DNA of 57,005 nucleotides, taken from JBJYKD01 sp049310025 (GTDB lineage Bacteria > Bacillota > Thermosediminibacteria > Thermosediminibacterales > Tepidanaerobacteraceae). Where the stretch lies: the NCBI RefSeq assembly GCF_049310025.1, contig NZ_JBJYKD010000020.1, forward strand, positions 1 to 57,005. Direction: 5' to 3'. Each line of letters begins with the position of its first letter. The stretch's first letter is position 1. The notes beneath the pieces were generated by a model, which was given only the letters and a program-made list of their open reading frames with translations, did not search any database and was not told the DNA's origin. Positions 32,542-41,630 of this stretch are shown piece after piece. Position numbers and translations under genes: made by a program.

Positions 32542-34185
32542 TCATTCCACGGCCTTCGCGGGAAAAACAGGCGATTTTATAATATGTTTTGCCATTTCAT
32601 ATCCTGCATCGGCGTAGCGGATAACCCCCAGAGCCGGATCCGCCTTTAAAACAAGGTCAAGCCGTTTCTGAGCTTCTCCGGAGCCATCGGCTATAACAGT
32701 GACCCCGGAGTGTATGGAGTAGCCTATCCCCACGCCTCCACCGTGATACAGACCCACAAGGGAAGCGCCGGAAGCACAGTTCAGCAAAGCGTTTAAAACC
32801 GGCCAGTCGGCGACGGCGTCGCTGCCGTCATTCATGGCTTCGGTCTCTCTGAAAGGCGAAGCCACCGCCGCCGCGTCCATGTGATCCCTGGTGATGGCCA
32901 CAGGCGCCTTTAGTTCGCCGAGTTTTACCATCTCATTTATGATATTTCCAAAAACCGATCTCTCCTTATAATTTAACCAGCACACCCTGGCCGGAAGGCC
33001 GTGAAAGGCAAATCTTCTCTCTACAAAATCAATCCATTCCCTGAGTCTCGCGTCCCCTTTGAATATCGAAAGGATTATTTCGTCGGTGCGGTATATGTCT
33101 TCCGGGTCACCGGAGAGCGCAATCCAGCGGAAAGGCCCCCTCCCCTCGCAAAACAACGGCCTTATATACTCCGATGCAAAACACGGAAAACAGAAAGCGT
33201 CTTTTACGCCTACTCTGTACCCCTGTTCCCGAAGATTGTTGCCGTAGTCAAATACCACCGAGCCTCGCTTTTTAAATTCGATCATAGCCTGGACATGGCG
33301 CTTTATGCTGTCTCTGGCTATTTCTTCATACTTTTCGGGATCGGTCTTTCTCAGTTCTCTTGCTTCCTCCGGTGAAAGACCTGATGGTATATAGCTTTTA
33401 AGGTCATGGGCGGGAGTCTGGTCTGTCACCACATCGGGTTTGATGTTATTAGATAAAATGGCCTCATAGGCATCGGCCGCATTGCCCGTAACCCCTATTG
33501 ATATCGATTCGGCCCTTGAAACATACTCTTTGGCGATGTCACACGCTTCTTCAAGGGATGAAGCCATGATATCAATCATGCTGGAAATCAACCTTTTCTT
33601 CACTACGGCCCTATCCGCATCCACCACAATGGCCACTCCGCCATTGGCGGTTATGGCGACAGGCTGGGCGCTGCCCATTTCGCCAAGGCCCGACGTGAGT
33701 ACCAGTTTACCTTTTAAACTGCCGCCAAAATGCCTTTTTGCCACCTGAGAAAAGGTTTCCCAGGTCCCCTGAAGAATGCCCTGGGTCCCGATATAGGCCC
33801 ATGAACCGGCCGTAGACTGGCCGTAAGCGGTAAGGCCCTTTTCGGCAAGCTCCCGGAAATAATCCCAGTTAGCCCAGCGGGGGACCATTAAAGCCCCGGC
33901 CATTATGACCCTGGGCGCAAATTCGAACGTCCTGAAAATGCCCACTGGTTTTCCCGACTGTATCAACAGGGTTTCATCATTCTCCAGAGTCTTGAGTGCT
34001 TCGATTATGGCTTTAAGAGAGTTTACGTCTCTTGCCACCTTTCCCGTCCCGCCATAGGCCACCAGTTCTTCGGGATTTTTCGCTATGTCCGGGTTAAGGC
34101 AGTTGAGGAGGAGCCGTAATAGCCCCTCCTGCTGCCAGCCTTTACAGGATAATTTGTTTCCGGTAGGAGATTTAAATATTTCCAT
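32542..34185 (-). CDS. Urocanate hydratase paralog with altered conserved motifs (HutU3)
   Basis: 547-aa urocanase-family protein of classical length. Conserved sites differ from the other two copies: the NAD loop reads TSGLGEMGSAQPVAI (GLGGMxGAQ in the others), DQTPAHDLKSYIP replaces DQTSAHDPLNGY, and VGLYHGGGVGIG replaces VSxHHGGGVG. SPFRETEAMNDGSDA and the GPFRWIALSGDPEDI region are kept. The protein is full length and lies in an operon, so it is not a pseudogene. It may hydrate a urocanate analogue or have another regulatory or catalytic role. It is followed by the AraC gene and preceded by the YjiH-type membrane gene. Confidence 0.82.
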   Translation of the reverse strand: MEIFKSPTGNKLSCKGWQQEGLLRLLLNCLNPDIAKNPEELVAYGGTGKVARDVNSLKAIIEALKTLENDETLLIQSGKPVGIFRTFEFAPRVIMAGALMVPRWANWDYFRELAEKGLTAYGQSTAGSWAYIGTQGILQGTWETFSQVAKRHFGGSLKGKLVLTSGLGEMGSAQPVAITANGGVAIVVDADRAVVKKRLISSMIDIMASSLEEACDIAKEYVSRAESISIGVTGNAADAYEAILSNNIKPDVVTDQTPAHDLKSYIPSGLSPEEARELRKTDPEKYEEIARDSIKRHVQAMIEFKKRGSVVFDYGNNLREQGYRVGVKDAFCFPCFASEYIRPLFCEGRGPFRWIALSGDPEDIYRTDEIILSIFKGDARLREWIDFVERRFAFHGLPARVCWLNYKERSVFGNIINEMVKLGELKAPVAITRDHMDAAAVASPFRETEAMNDGSDAVADWPVLNALLNCASGASLVGLYHGGGVGIGYSIHSGVTVIADGSGEAQKRLDLVLKADPALGVIRYADAGYEMAKHIIKSPVFPAKAVE

Positions 34186-34214
34186 GAGCTGTCTTCCCTG
34201 CAGGTTTAGAATTT

Positions 34215-35501
34215 TTAAAGTAAGATTACCGCCAAAATGGCTGCAAATATGATTGAAAGTATAGTTCTCTCTATCCAGATTACCATTATTTCGCTTAAGC
34301 TAAGAGGAATCTCCGTAGAAAGAAGGCAGGGTATGGACGCTGAGAAAAACAGTATGGCCGATACGGAAACTACAGCAGCTACAAACCGTGTAACTAAAGG
34401 AGCATTTACTGTCAGCAGGGCCGGCAAAAACATCTCCGCCACTTCTACGGCAGCGGCTTTGGCTGCCAGGAAAGGTTCTGGAATCCGTAGAAGAGCCGTA
34501 AAGGGATAGTAAATCCATCCTATTAAGTCAAAAATTGGGGTGAATTTGGCGATTATAAGGCCGAAAAGACCTATAGACATTATTGTTGGCAAAATTGACG
34601 TTGCCATTTTAAAACCATCCCTGATGTTTTTAACAACGCTGTCCGGAATTCCCGGAGCTTCACCGGCCACCTGCAATGCTTCATCCCACGCCAGCTTCAA
34701 TATGCTTCCTTTAACTTCCTTTTCCGGATCGGGCTCCCCCACATACTCGTTTGGCTTAGCTGAAATGGGCCATATCCGGGCAGTTACAGCTGTGACGGCA
34801 AAAGTAACCACAAGGGTCGCCCAGAAATAAGTATTCCATATATCCATTATTTTTAGAGTTTTTGCAACTATTATCATAAAAGTCGCTGATACAGTAGAAA
34901 AACCTGTTGCTATTATAGCCGCTTCTCTTATGGTGTATTTTCCTTCTTTGAAAACCTTGTTTGTTATCAGCAGGGCAATCGAGTAGCTTCCAACAAAAGA
35001 AGCCAGCGCATCTATGGCAGATCTGCCAGGCGTTTTCCATATTTTTCTCATTATGGGCCTAACCAAAGTCCCGACAAATTCCATCAAACCATAACCTACC
35101 AAAAAGGCAAGAAACGCTGAGCCGATAGGAACAATAAGCCCAACCGGCACCACCAGTTTGTTAAAAAGGAATGGGCCCATATTTGGATCCATCATCCAGG
35201 CAGGTCCAATTTTTAGATATACCATAAATGCTATAACAATTCCAGCAAGTTTAAATACCGAAAAAACGGTATCTACTTTTGATTTTTTCCAGCTGCCGTT
35301 AATCCAGGGCATTATACCGCCGATTGTCGTAACTATGAGGCCATAAAGCAAAGCTAAACCCGGAAAGTTTTGCCTTATACCCGTCACCAGATGGTCTAAA
35401 GGAATAGAAGAACTCCCTTGCCAGTTTATCGGGATAAAGAACATAAAAATACCTATAGCACTGCAAATCAAAAACCTCCAGACCTCATTGTGCTTTTCCA
35501 T
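34215..35501 (-). CDS. YjiH-family membrane protein with nucleoside-recognition (Gate) domain
   Basis: 428-aa integral membrane protein with about ten hydrophobic segments; residues 255-290 form a soluble loop. The pattern, including PGRSAIDALASFVGSYSIALLITNKV and EAAIIATGFSTVSATFMIIVAK, matches YjiH-type Gate-domain proteins. Start: three codons upstream are open, but the ATG at 35501 has GAGGTG 6 nt before it. It lies 29 bp before hutU3. By context it may import histidine, urocanate or a related imidazole, but no transport activity has been shown for this family to my knowledge. Confidence 0.75.
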   Translation of the reverse strand: MEKHNEVWRFLICSAIGIFMFFIPINWQGSSSIPLDHLVTGIRQNFPGLALLYGLIVTTIGGIMPWINGSWKKSKVDTVFSVFKLAGIVIAFMVYLKIGPAWMMDPNMGPFLFNKLVVPVGLIVPIGSAFLAFLVGYGLMEFVGTLVRPIMRKIWKTPGRSAIDALASFVGSYSIALLITNKVFKEGKYTIREAAIIATGFSTVSATFMIIVAKTLKIMDIWNTYFWATLVVTFAVTAVTARIWPISAKPNEYVGEPDPEKEVKGSILKLAWDEALQVAGEAPGIPDSVVKNIRDGFKMATSILPTIMSIGLFGLIIAKFTPIFDLIGWIYYPFTALLRIPEPFLAAKAAAVEVAEMFLPALLTVNAPLVTRFVAAVVSVSAILFFSASIPCLLSTEIPLSLSEIMVIWIERTILSIIFAAILAVILL

Positions 35502-35655
35502 ATGCATCACCTCGTTTTAAAATTTAATTAACAAGATATTTGGTATAAAATTAAATATTTTTATTTAATAACCTCTATACTAAACTTTTTGTTTCTAGCA
35601 TTTTTTTGTTTTGTTATACTTTCGTGGTGTGCATATGGTGTAATCAAATTGTTTA

Positions 35656-36450
35656 TTATTCCAATAAGATGCTCCCCTCACACGTAACCTTCACATCGGT
35701 GGAAATGTAAGTTATTTCACCCGTCTCCACCTTTATTATTCCGCCGGGCTGGCACACATTTAATTTTCCTGTAATATCTTTTTCTTTAAGATGCAGGCCC
35801 AGAGCCAGACTGCCTGAACCGCAGCCTTTTTCAAATATCCTGCTGTCGGTCTCTCTTACGTGAATGTAGGGTTTGATTTCGTACTCCAGCTCATTTATTT
35901 TTCTGTAAGGAACAACCCCCAAGGCACTTGCATTAATATGGTTTTTCAGCAATTCAAGAATATCATCAAAAAGCTGGACCTCGGGCCATAATTCAAATAC
36001 GAAATGGCTTATGCCCTGTAGGTTTACTACGCTTCCAGTAACCTCCTGCTGTCCGACCCTAACGGTGAATTCCCGGATGTAAACAGGGGGAGGCATCTCG
36101 CACTTAGCGTTATAGACAAACCGGGATTTTTGCTCTACATAGCACCTTAAAGGGTGGTCCGCTCCCGAAACATCTATTAAAAATTCTTTGGCTTCGCAAA
36201 TTCCTTTATACCTCGCGTAAGCCGCAGCCGAAAGGCTTGCATTGCCGCAAAATTCTCCGCCGGCCATCTTTAGCCCGATTACTGAATTTTCATTGCCCGG
36301 CGGAACTATAAAGCCCACCTGCTCGGCATGCAGGTATTCATACCCCATCACCTTCCTCGCAACCTCCACATACCGCTCCGGAGGACAGAAGCTGGTAATA
36401 AGCACCGTTGTGTTTTGAGAAGGGCTGGTTTTGACAAAATCGATTATCAT
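35656..36450 (-). CDS. DapF-fold PLP-independent amino acid racemase-like protein (possible histidine racemase)
   Basis: 264-aa protein of the diaminopimelate epimerase fold. Both catalytic cysteines of a cofactor-independent epimerase are present: Cys68 in GGEFCGNASL and Cys210 in EKGCGSGSLALG. The ATG at 36450 follows AAGGAGAAAAATA; nine upstream codons are excluded. It lies 48 bp after hutH, and the window has no lysine genes, so DAP epimerase is unlikely. Histidine racemases of this fold are known (CntK of Staphylococcus; a Fusobacterium enzyme is recalled), so converting D-histidine to L-histidine for HutH is a sensible inference. The 154-bp gap downstream shows nothing further. Confidence 0.75.
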   Translation of the reverse strand: MIIDFVKTSPSQNTTVLITSFCPPERYVEVARKVMGYEYLHAEQVGFIVPPGNENSVIGLKMAGGEFCGNASLSAAAYARYKGICEAKEFLIDVSGADHPLRCYVEQKSRFVYNAKCEMPPPVYIREFTVRVGQQEVTGSVVNLQGISHFVFELWPEVQLFDDILELLKNHINASALGVVPYRKINELEYEIKPYIHVRETDSRIFEKGCGSGSLALGLHLKEKDITGKLNVCQPGGIIKVETGEITYISTDVKVTCEGSILLE

Positions 36451-36498
36451 TATTTTTCTCCTTTCAGCCAAAATCAACTCATCTAAAATTTTTCAATA

Positions 36499-38034
36499 TT
36501 ATTCCAACGCCCCAACCGCCTCTTCAACCCCCTTGACCAGCTCACCGCTCTTTATAATACCCGCAAGCCTTTTTACATCCGAGCTTAATAACCTGTCTTC
36601 TGAAATTTTTGACACCATGCCCCTTACAACTTTATAAGCTGCTTCGGTTCCTTTGCCCAGCCTGAGCGAGCGTTTTGCTTTTTCCATCCGGAAATCCAAA
36701 GCCTGAGCGGCACACAAAAGCTCAATGGCCAGGACATTGGCGGTGTTCTCTACGACCTTCAAAGCCTTCCGGGCCGCAATCGTACCCATGCTGACATGGT
36801 CTTCCTGATTGGCGGAAGAAGGTATGGAGTCAACGCTGGCCGGGAAAGACAGCGTCTTGTTCTCCGACACCAGCGCCGCAGCCGTGTACTGGCTGATCAT
36901 CAGGCCGGAATTCAATCCGCCTCTTTCTGTCAAAAAGGCTGGCAGGCCTTCATTGAGCTGGGGATTTACAAGGCGCTCTATGCGGCGCTCCGAAATATTT
37001 GCCAGTTCCGAAACGGCTATACTGAGATAATCCATGTTTATGGCCACGGGCTCCCCGTGGAAATTGCCCCCCGAGATTACCCTTTCTTCGCCGGGAAATA
37101 TAAGGGGGTTGTCCGTAGCCGAATTAATCTCAATTTCCAATACATTTTTTATGTGCCGTATGGCGTCTTTGGCGGCTCCGTGGACCTGGGGCATACACCT
37201 TAATGCATAGGCGTCCTGCACTTTAAGCTGCCCCTGCCTGGTAGTGAACTCGCTGCCCTGCAGCAGGCCCCTAAGATTCCTTGCACACGAATTTTGTCCG
37301 GGATGAGGCCTTAACGCCTGAACTCTTTCATCCAATGCGTCAATTATGCCGTTCAAAGCTTCAAAGCTCAAAGCCCCACAGATGTCGGCAACCTTCGATA
37401 GGTTTACAGCACCGGCGAGAGCAAGGCTTCCCACCGCCGACATGGCCTGGGTGCCGTTTATCAGTGCAAGGCCCTCTTTTGCCTCAAAAACTACAGGCTT
37501 TATACCGGCTCGTTCCAGGGCTTTTTTCCCGGGCAATATCTCACCCTCAAAAACCGCTTCGCCTTCCCCCATCATCACCAGAGCCATATGGGCGAGGGGA
37601 ACCAGATCCCCGCTAGCCCCAAGCGAGCCCTGGCAGGGAACAAGAGGTGTAACTCCCTTATTTAGCATATCAATCAAAGTCATCAGGGTAGAAAGCCTTA
37701 TTCCCGAATACCCCTTCGCAAGGGCGTTAATCCTTAAAAGCATCATGGCCCTTACCACTTCTTCGGGAAAGTAATCCCCGACTCCGACCGAATGGCTTCT
37801 TATAAGGTTTATCTGCAATTTTCTGGCATCTTCCCGGGAAATAACCACATTGCAAAATTTTCCAAACCCCGTAGTAACACCGTAGACAATCTCCCCTCTT
37901 TCTATTATACTTTCCACGTATTTTCTTGAACGGTCTATTCTATCGATGGATTCGGGCGAAAGTTCCACCGTCTCCCTTTTAATTGCCACTCTCGCCACAT
38001 CTTCTACACTGAGATTTTCTCCACTTATTATCAC
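36499..38034 (-). CDS. hutH: Histidine ammonia-lyase
   Basis: 511-aa lyase removing ammonia from L-histidine to give urocanate. The MIO-forming triad Ala140-Ser141-Gly142 is in GSLGASGDLVPLAHM. Tyr51 (YGVTTGFGKF) is the catalytic loop Tyr, and Glu in SSANQEDHVSMG is the usual one. GTG start follows GGAGGTGCAGG. It is the first gene of the core hut run, after a strong terminator of the preceding SSS transporter gene, so it probably has its own promoter in 38035-38104. Confidence 0.96.
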   Translation of the reverse strand: MIISGENLSVEDVARVAIKRETVELSPESIDRIDRSRKYVESIIERGEIVYGVTTGFGKFCNVVISREDARKLQINLIRSHSVGVGDYFPEEVVRAMMLLRINALAKGYSGIRLSTLMTLIDMLNKGVTPLVPCQGSLGASGDLVPLAHMALVMMGEGEAVFEGEILPGKKALERAGIKPVVFEAKEGLALINGTQAMSAVGSLALAGAVNLSKVADICGALSFEALNGIIDALDERVQALRPHPGQNSCARNLRGLLQGSEFTTRQGQLKVQDAYALRCMPQVHGAAKDAIRHIKNVLEIEINSATDNPLIFPGEERVISGGNFHGEPVAINMDYLSIAVSELANISERRIERLVNPQLNEGLPAFLTERGGLNSGLMISQYTAAALVSENKTLSFPASVDSIPSSANQEDHVSMGTIAARKALKVVENTANVLAIELLCAAQALDFRMEKAKRSLRLGKGTEAAYKVVRGMVSKISEDRLLSSDVKRLAGIIKSGELVKGVEEAVGALE

Positions 38035-38104
38035 ATCCCTGCACCTCCGTAAAATTTTTTCTCTTTTTTAATGTGATGCTTTAACGTTATAAAAACTCCT
38101 TAAA

Positions 38105-38143
38105 AGTCAATTAAGGGAAACCACAGGTTTCCCTTAATTGACT
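38105..38143 (-). terminator. Intrinsic terminator after the SSS transporter gene
   Basis: An 18-bp perfect stem: 38105-38122 pairs with 38126-38143 around ACA, with a core GGGAAACC/GGTTTCCC. On minus it is followed by TTTTAAGGAGTTTTTAT. It separates the transporter gene from hutH. The stretch 38144-38260 shows nothing else. Confidence 0.85.
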
Positions 38144-38260
38144 GATAAAAAACCAATATTAGATTTAATTATCTTTAACTATCTGTTCAACAGACCCCCT
38201 ATATACTTTGAAATAAATTAATCTCATGATTGCCATGTCTAATATGTATTTCTGTTGAAT

Positions 38261-39664
38261 TTACTCTCCTGACTCAACAACCTGCCGTTTTTTCGTGGCC
38301 AGAGATACCAGCATAAATATTACAAGGGAGATGAGGGCCGCATATATTTCCGCCGGGGCGCCAAATATATCGGCCTTTGTCAATATTCCCCAGAGGGCCA
38401 CTATAGACCCGCCGACCAGAGAAGCCAGGGCACCGGCTCTTGTGGCCGATTTCCATAGAACGCCGCCTATTACGGGGACAAATACACCGGCCGTGTACAT
38501 TGTGTATGAATAAATCAGTGCATCAATTATCCCGGGAACAACGAGGGCGATAATGAGTGAAAGAATGCCTATTATAAATGTAAAATTTCTCGAGATATTG
38601 AGGAGCTTCTTTTCTTCCTTCACCTCATCCACATGGAAGGTTTCAATCCACAAGTCCTTAACAATATGGGAAGTTGCTGCGGTCAAGAGCGAATCGGCAG
38701 TAGACATGATGGCAGCCAGGATGGCGGCAAGGACGATACCCCCTAAGACAGGATTCATTAAGTTTTGAAGAACCCAGGGGACAGACATACCGCCTTTGTC
38801 TAAATCTGACAGCGCCCTGGCTCCCATTCCTATTATAGCCGGGAAAAAGCTGATAATCACCAGTACGATACCACCCAACAGAGATGCATTCCTGGCCACT
38901 TTTGAGTCTTTCGCCGCAAAAAGCCTCTGGTAAAAGTCCTGGCCTACCAGGGTGTACATAACAGTGGGGAGCAAAAGCCACATAATGCTGGAGGTTCCAA
39001 GGCCCCAGAAATTAAAATATCCCGGTTCAACGCCTTTCGCCGCAAGCGTTGATGTCAGACCGGCCATACCTCCGGTCTTTGCAAAAACCACAATGGTAGC
39101 CAGAACCACACCCAACGCAGCCAGGATAAGCTGGATAAAATCAGTTACGGTGGCAGCCCAGAGTCCGCCGGAAGTGGTATAGATTATAAAAACCAGTGTG
39201 GCCAGAACGGCACCGGTATTTCCTTTAATACCCAGTATGCCTAGAGCGCTCCTGGCTGAGAGGACCTGCGCTGCCAGAATGCCGATCAATGCAAAAAGAG
39301 AAAGCACAGCTCCCAAAACCCGAACCGACTTGCCGCCGTACCTTTGCTCAAGGTAGTCGGGCACCGTATATAGGGCCAGATCCCTGAATTTTCCGGCCGT
39401 CATAAACGCCAGAAAAAGCAGGCCGATGCCGCAGGATACGCCGTACCATGCCCCCGAAATGCCGTAATTAAACCCGTATTCGCCGCCGCCCATAACGGCA
39501 CCGCCGCCGAAATGCGTGGCAGCAAGAGTGGCTGCACACAGCCACACACCGAGCCTTCTGCCCGCCAGTAAAAAGTCGGTCATGCCTTTAATGTAATACC
39601 TGTTGCACCACCAGCCCACCAACAACATCAAGGCCATATAAAGGATCACAATAAACAATATCAT
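38261..39664 (-). CDS. Sodium:solute symporter family protein (SSS)
   Basis: 467-aa membrane protein with about 12-13 helices. The family start YYIKGMTDFLLAGRRLGVWLCAATLAATHFGGG and the sodium-site segment IMSTADSLLTAATSHIVKDL near residue 315 are present. ATG start follows GGGAGGGTAAGGGGC. It directly precedes hutH but is separated by a terminator. Sodium-driven uptake of histidine, urocanate or the substrate of the AroM cluster upstream are all possible. The 252-bp gap before it holds only an AT-rich leader and a hairpin. Confidence 0.88.
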   Translation of the reverse strand: MILFIVILYMALMLLVGWWCNRYYIKGMTDFLLAGRRLGVWLCAATLAATHFGGGAVMGGGEYGFNYGISGAWYGVSCGIGLLFLAFMTAGKFRDLALYTVPDYLEQRYGGKSVRVLGAVLSLFALIGILAAQVLSARSALGILGIKGNTGAVLATLVFIIYTTSGGLWAATVTDFIQLILAALGVVLATIVVFAKTGGMAGLTSTLAAKGVEPGYFNFWGLGTSSIMWLLLPTVMYTLVGQDFYQRLFAAKDSKVARNASLLGGIVLVIISFFPAIIGMGARALSDLDKGGMSVPWVLQNLMNPVLGGIVLAAILAAIMSTADSLLTAATSHIVKDLWIETFHVDEVKEEKKLLNISRNFTFIIGILSLIIALVVPGIIDALIYSYTMYTAGVFVPVIGGVLWKSATRAGALASLVGGSIVALWGILTKADIFGAPAEIYAALISLVIFMLVSLATKKRQVVESGE

Positions 39665-39870
39665 GCCCCTTACCCTCCCTTTCTTATTGCTAATTTTTTT
39701 ATATTCATTTTATTTTATATATATTCGTTTTAAATGTTGTTTTTCCCTCTTGATTTTTTTGTCATAGCAGCATTATTTTGCTAATATTTATGAATTTTCT
39801 GTATTAATAGGTTAATATATTATCACTGCATCTTAATGAAATGTAAAACAGAAAAAGTTCCAAAATTACA

Positions 39871-39907
39871 AGAGAGAATCCATTTCACAATTGTGCAGAT
39901 TCTCTCT
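39871..39907 (-). terminator. Weak terminator-like hairpin after aroM-like gene
   Basis: AGAGAGAATC (39871-39880) pairs with GATTCTCTCT (39898-39907). On minus it is followed by TGTAATTTTGG, so the T run is imperfect. It lies 10 bp beyond the stop of the AroM-like gene and would end or attenuate the AroM cluster transcript. Confidence 0.55.
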
Positions 39908-39916
39908 CAGTTTAAA

Positions 39917-40582
39917 TTATAACAATTCGCTTACCACTTTGGCTGCAAGAGATCGGGCCAGAATTACGGGCTTTTTAACATGCTGTAATACTATATTTTT
40001 CATCTGCAGTGTATATCCCATGCAGTCCATGACAACAATATCGACCCCTGATCTTGCCAGTAACTTTGCCGCTTTTTCTATGTTCTCTATTCCTGTGTAC
40101 GGCGACCCCGGTTCTACAATTACCTTTACCGCCGTCGTAGACCACCGTTCTTTTGCCGAAGCCGCTTGACGCTCATCCGGTATGATTACTCCCAGCGTCA
40201 GACCTTCGGCCAGTGAACACACCACGTGGTGCAACACTTTCTGAGGGCGGACGATAAGGGAATTGCAATCAAAGGCGGGAAATTCTCCCGTGCAGGCGAG
40301 AAATATTGTTTTTATTCCTTCCAGTTCCAGATTTTTGATCTGATTTTTCAATCTGGGAAAGATCTCCCTTTCTGACACTTTGACCTCGGTCCCGTCGGCC
40401 ATCCGGGTAACCAGAACCCCGTCATCTTCCCCGGGATAAAAGGCCTCCACTTCTTTCAGTGTCAATCCGTCAAGTGCTCCTTTTTCAACGATTTCCACAT
40501 CATCACCCAATACCATTTTTATTTCCGGGACAAGGTCTACTCTGGGGGCCTGCCCGATTGTTACAAAACCCAACCTTTTCAT
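39917..40582 (-). CDS. AroM family protein
   Basis: 221-aa protein of the AroM family, distantly related to Asp/Glu racemases. The N-terminus KRLGFVTIGQAPRVDLVPEI is diagnostic, and two Cys sites are kept (FLACTGEFPAFDC and VVMDCMGY), as expected in the two-thiol racemase superfamily. The open frame reaches 40657, but the ATG at 40582 follows GGTGGTGAGTTTT. Its function is unknown in any organism. It is the last gene of the cluster with M29-like, DUF1177, DUF917 and racemase genes, so it probably acts on the same compound. Confidence 0.85.
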   Translation of the reverse strand: MKRLGFVTIGQAPRVDLVPEIKMVLGDDVEIVEKGALDGLTLKEVEAFYPGEDDGVLVTRMADGTEVKVSEREIFPRLKNQIKNLELEGIKTIFLACTGEFPAFDCNSLIVRPQKVLHHVVCSLAEGLTLGVIIPDERQAASAKERWSTTAVKVIVEPGSPYTGIENIEKAAKLLARSGVDIVVMDCMGYTLQMKNIVLQHVKKPVILARSLAAKVVSELL

Positions 40583-40682
40583 AAAACTCACCACCGTTCT
40601 CCTCTTTGTAATCCGGCCAGAGATTCGCGGGTTTATCCCGAGCAATTTCTCGGCCATGCATGAAACGGTAGTCCCTGTACCC

Positions 40683-41630
40683 TCATACCACCAGCCTGCC
40701 TTTATCCAGTATCAACCTTCCATCTATATAAATCGTGGGATTCATAACTACGGCATCCAGATGTACTCCCGCGCTGACTCTTCCCCCAAAGGTATTGTTG
40801 CTCCCAAACGCCACATGGATTGTACCCAAAATCTTCTCATCTTCCAATATATTTCCGGATAATACGGCATTGGGGTTTGTCCCAATTCCAAACTCCGCCA
40901 CATTTCTGGCGGCATCGGAGCTCCCCAGCATTTCCAGCCATTCTTTCGCGCCGTCTCCCCGGGCGTCCATTAAAAGCCCTTTTCTGATTTCAAGCAAAAT
41001 GGGCGACTTCAGCCTTCCCAGACCCACAATACTTCCATCAACCAAAATTTTCCCCTCAGCCGAACCTTCTACAGGCGCAATATAGGCTTCTCCCGACGGC
41101 AAATTCCCCGATTGCCCTTTCTCAAGATACCTGCCGGTGCTTTCAATTCCTTTTCTTCCTTCAATGTTCATCTCGAGCTTATATTCATCTTTTTCTATGA
41201 CAACCTTGCTGCCCTGAGTTAAAATTTCAGCTATTTTTTTCGTCAGTTTTTCCACTTTAGTATAATCCGCCGTAACGGCACCTCTTAGAAACATATCCTT
41301 TGTAATTCCCGGCATGGTGGCAATCCTTGCCCCTTTAGCCGCGGCATCTTTTTTAGCTCTGGTGTGGGTCAGCGAATGCTCCGTTATGCATACCACCACA
41401 TCGGAATTTTTCATTGCCTCTGCCGCCGCGGCCGGTGGTTCTTCCCCGGATTTTCTTAAAACCGGTATTTTAAAAAGCATAGCCGTAAGACCCAGCTCTT
41501 TCCCGGCTTTATACAGGTGCGCAGCCAGTTTCTCCCTGCTATCATCGGTCAGTACCAGGTATTTTTCCTCAGGCTTTACCCCCAGGCAATCGAGAAGCAG
41601 TTTTTTTGATATACTTACCAGTTTATTCAT
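40683..41630 (-). CDS. M29-like aminopeptidase family protein, short form
   Basis: 315-aa protein related to thermophilic M29 aminopeptidases (AmpS/AmpT). Features are the GEAYIAPVEGSAEG acidic motif near residue 180, AEFGIGTNPNAV, HVAFGSNNTFGG and the closing HLDAVVMNPTIYIDGR. These Glu/His/Asp are where M29 enzymes bind two metals. It starts with ATG overlapping the DUF1177 stop as TGATG, so translation is coupled. It is about 40 residues shorter than the two M29 genes at 46-48 kb. Relatives include 2,5-dihydroxypyridine dioxygenase, so ring cleavage rather than peptidase activity is possible. Confidence 0.8.
   Translation of the reverse strand: MNKLVSISKKLLLDCLGVKPEEKYLVLTDDSREKLAAHLYKAGKELGLTAMLFKIPVLRKSGEEPPAAAAEAMKNSDVVVCITEHSLTHTRAKKDAAAKGARIATMPGITKDMFLRGAVTADYTKVEKLTKKIAEILTQGSKVVIEKDEYKLEMNIEGRKGIESTGRYLEKGQSGNLPSGEAYIAPVEGSAEGKILVDGSIVGLGRLKSPILLEIRKGLLMDARGDGAKEWLEMLGSSDAARNVAEFGIGTNPNAVLSGNILEDEKILGTIHVAFGSNNTFGGRVSAGVHLDAVVMNPTIYIDGRLILDKGRLVV

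Noticed and set aside
35656..36450. Diaminopimelate epimerase or phenazine PhzF for the DapF-fold gene
   Set aside because: Both Cys are present so it is not PhzF; no lysine pathway genes are near, and its place in the hut operon favours another amino acid.
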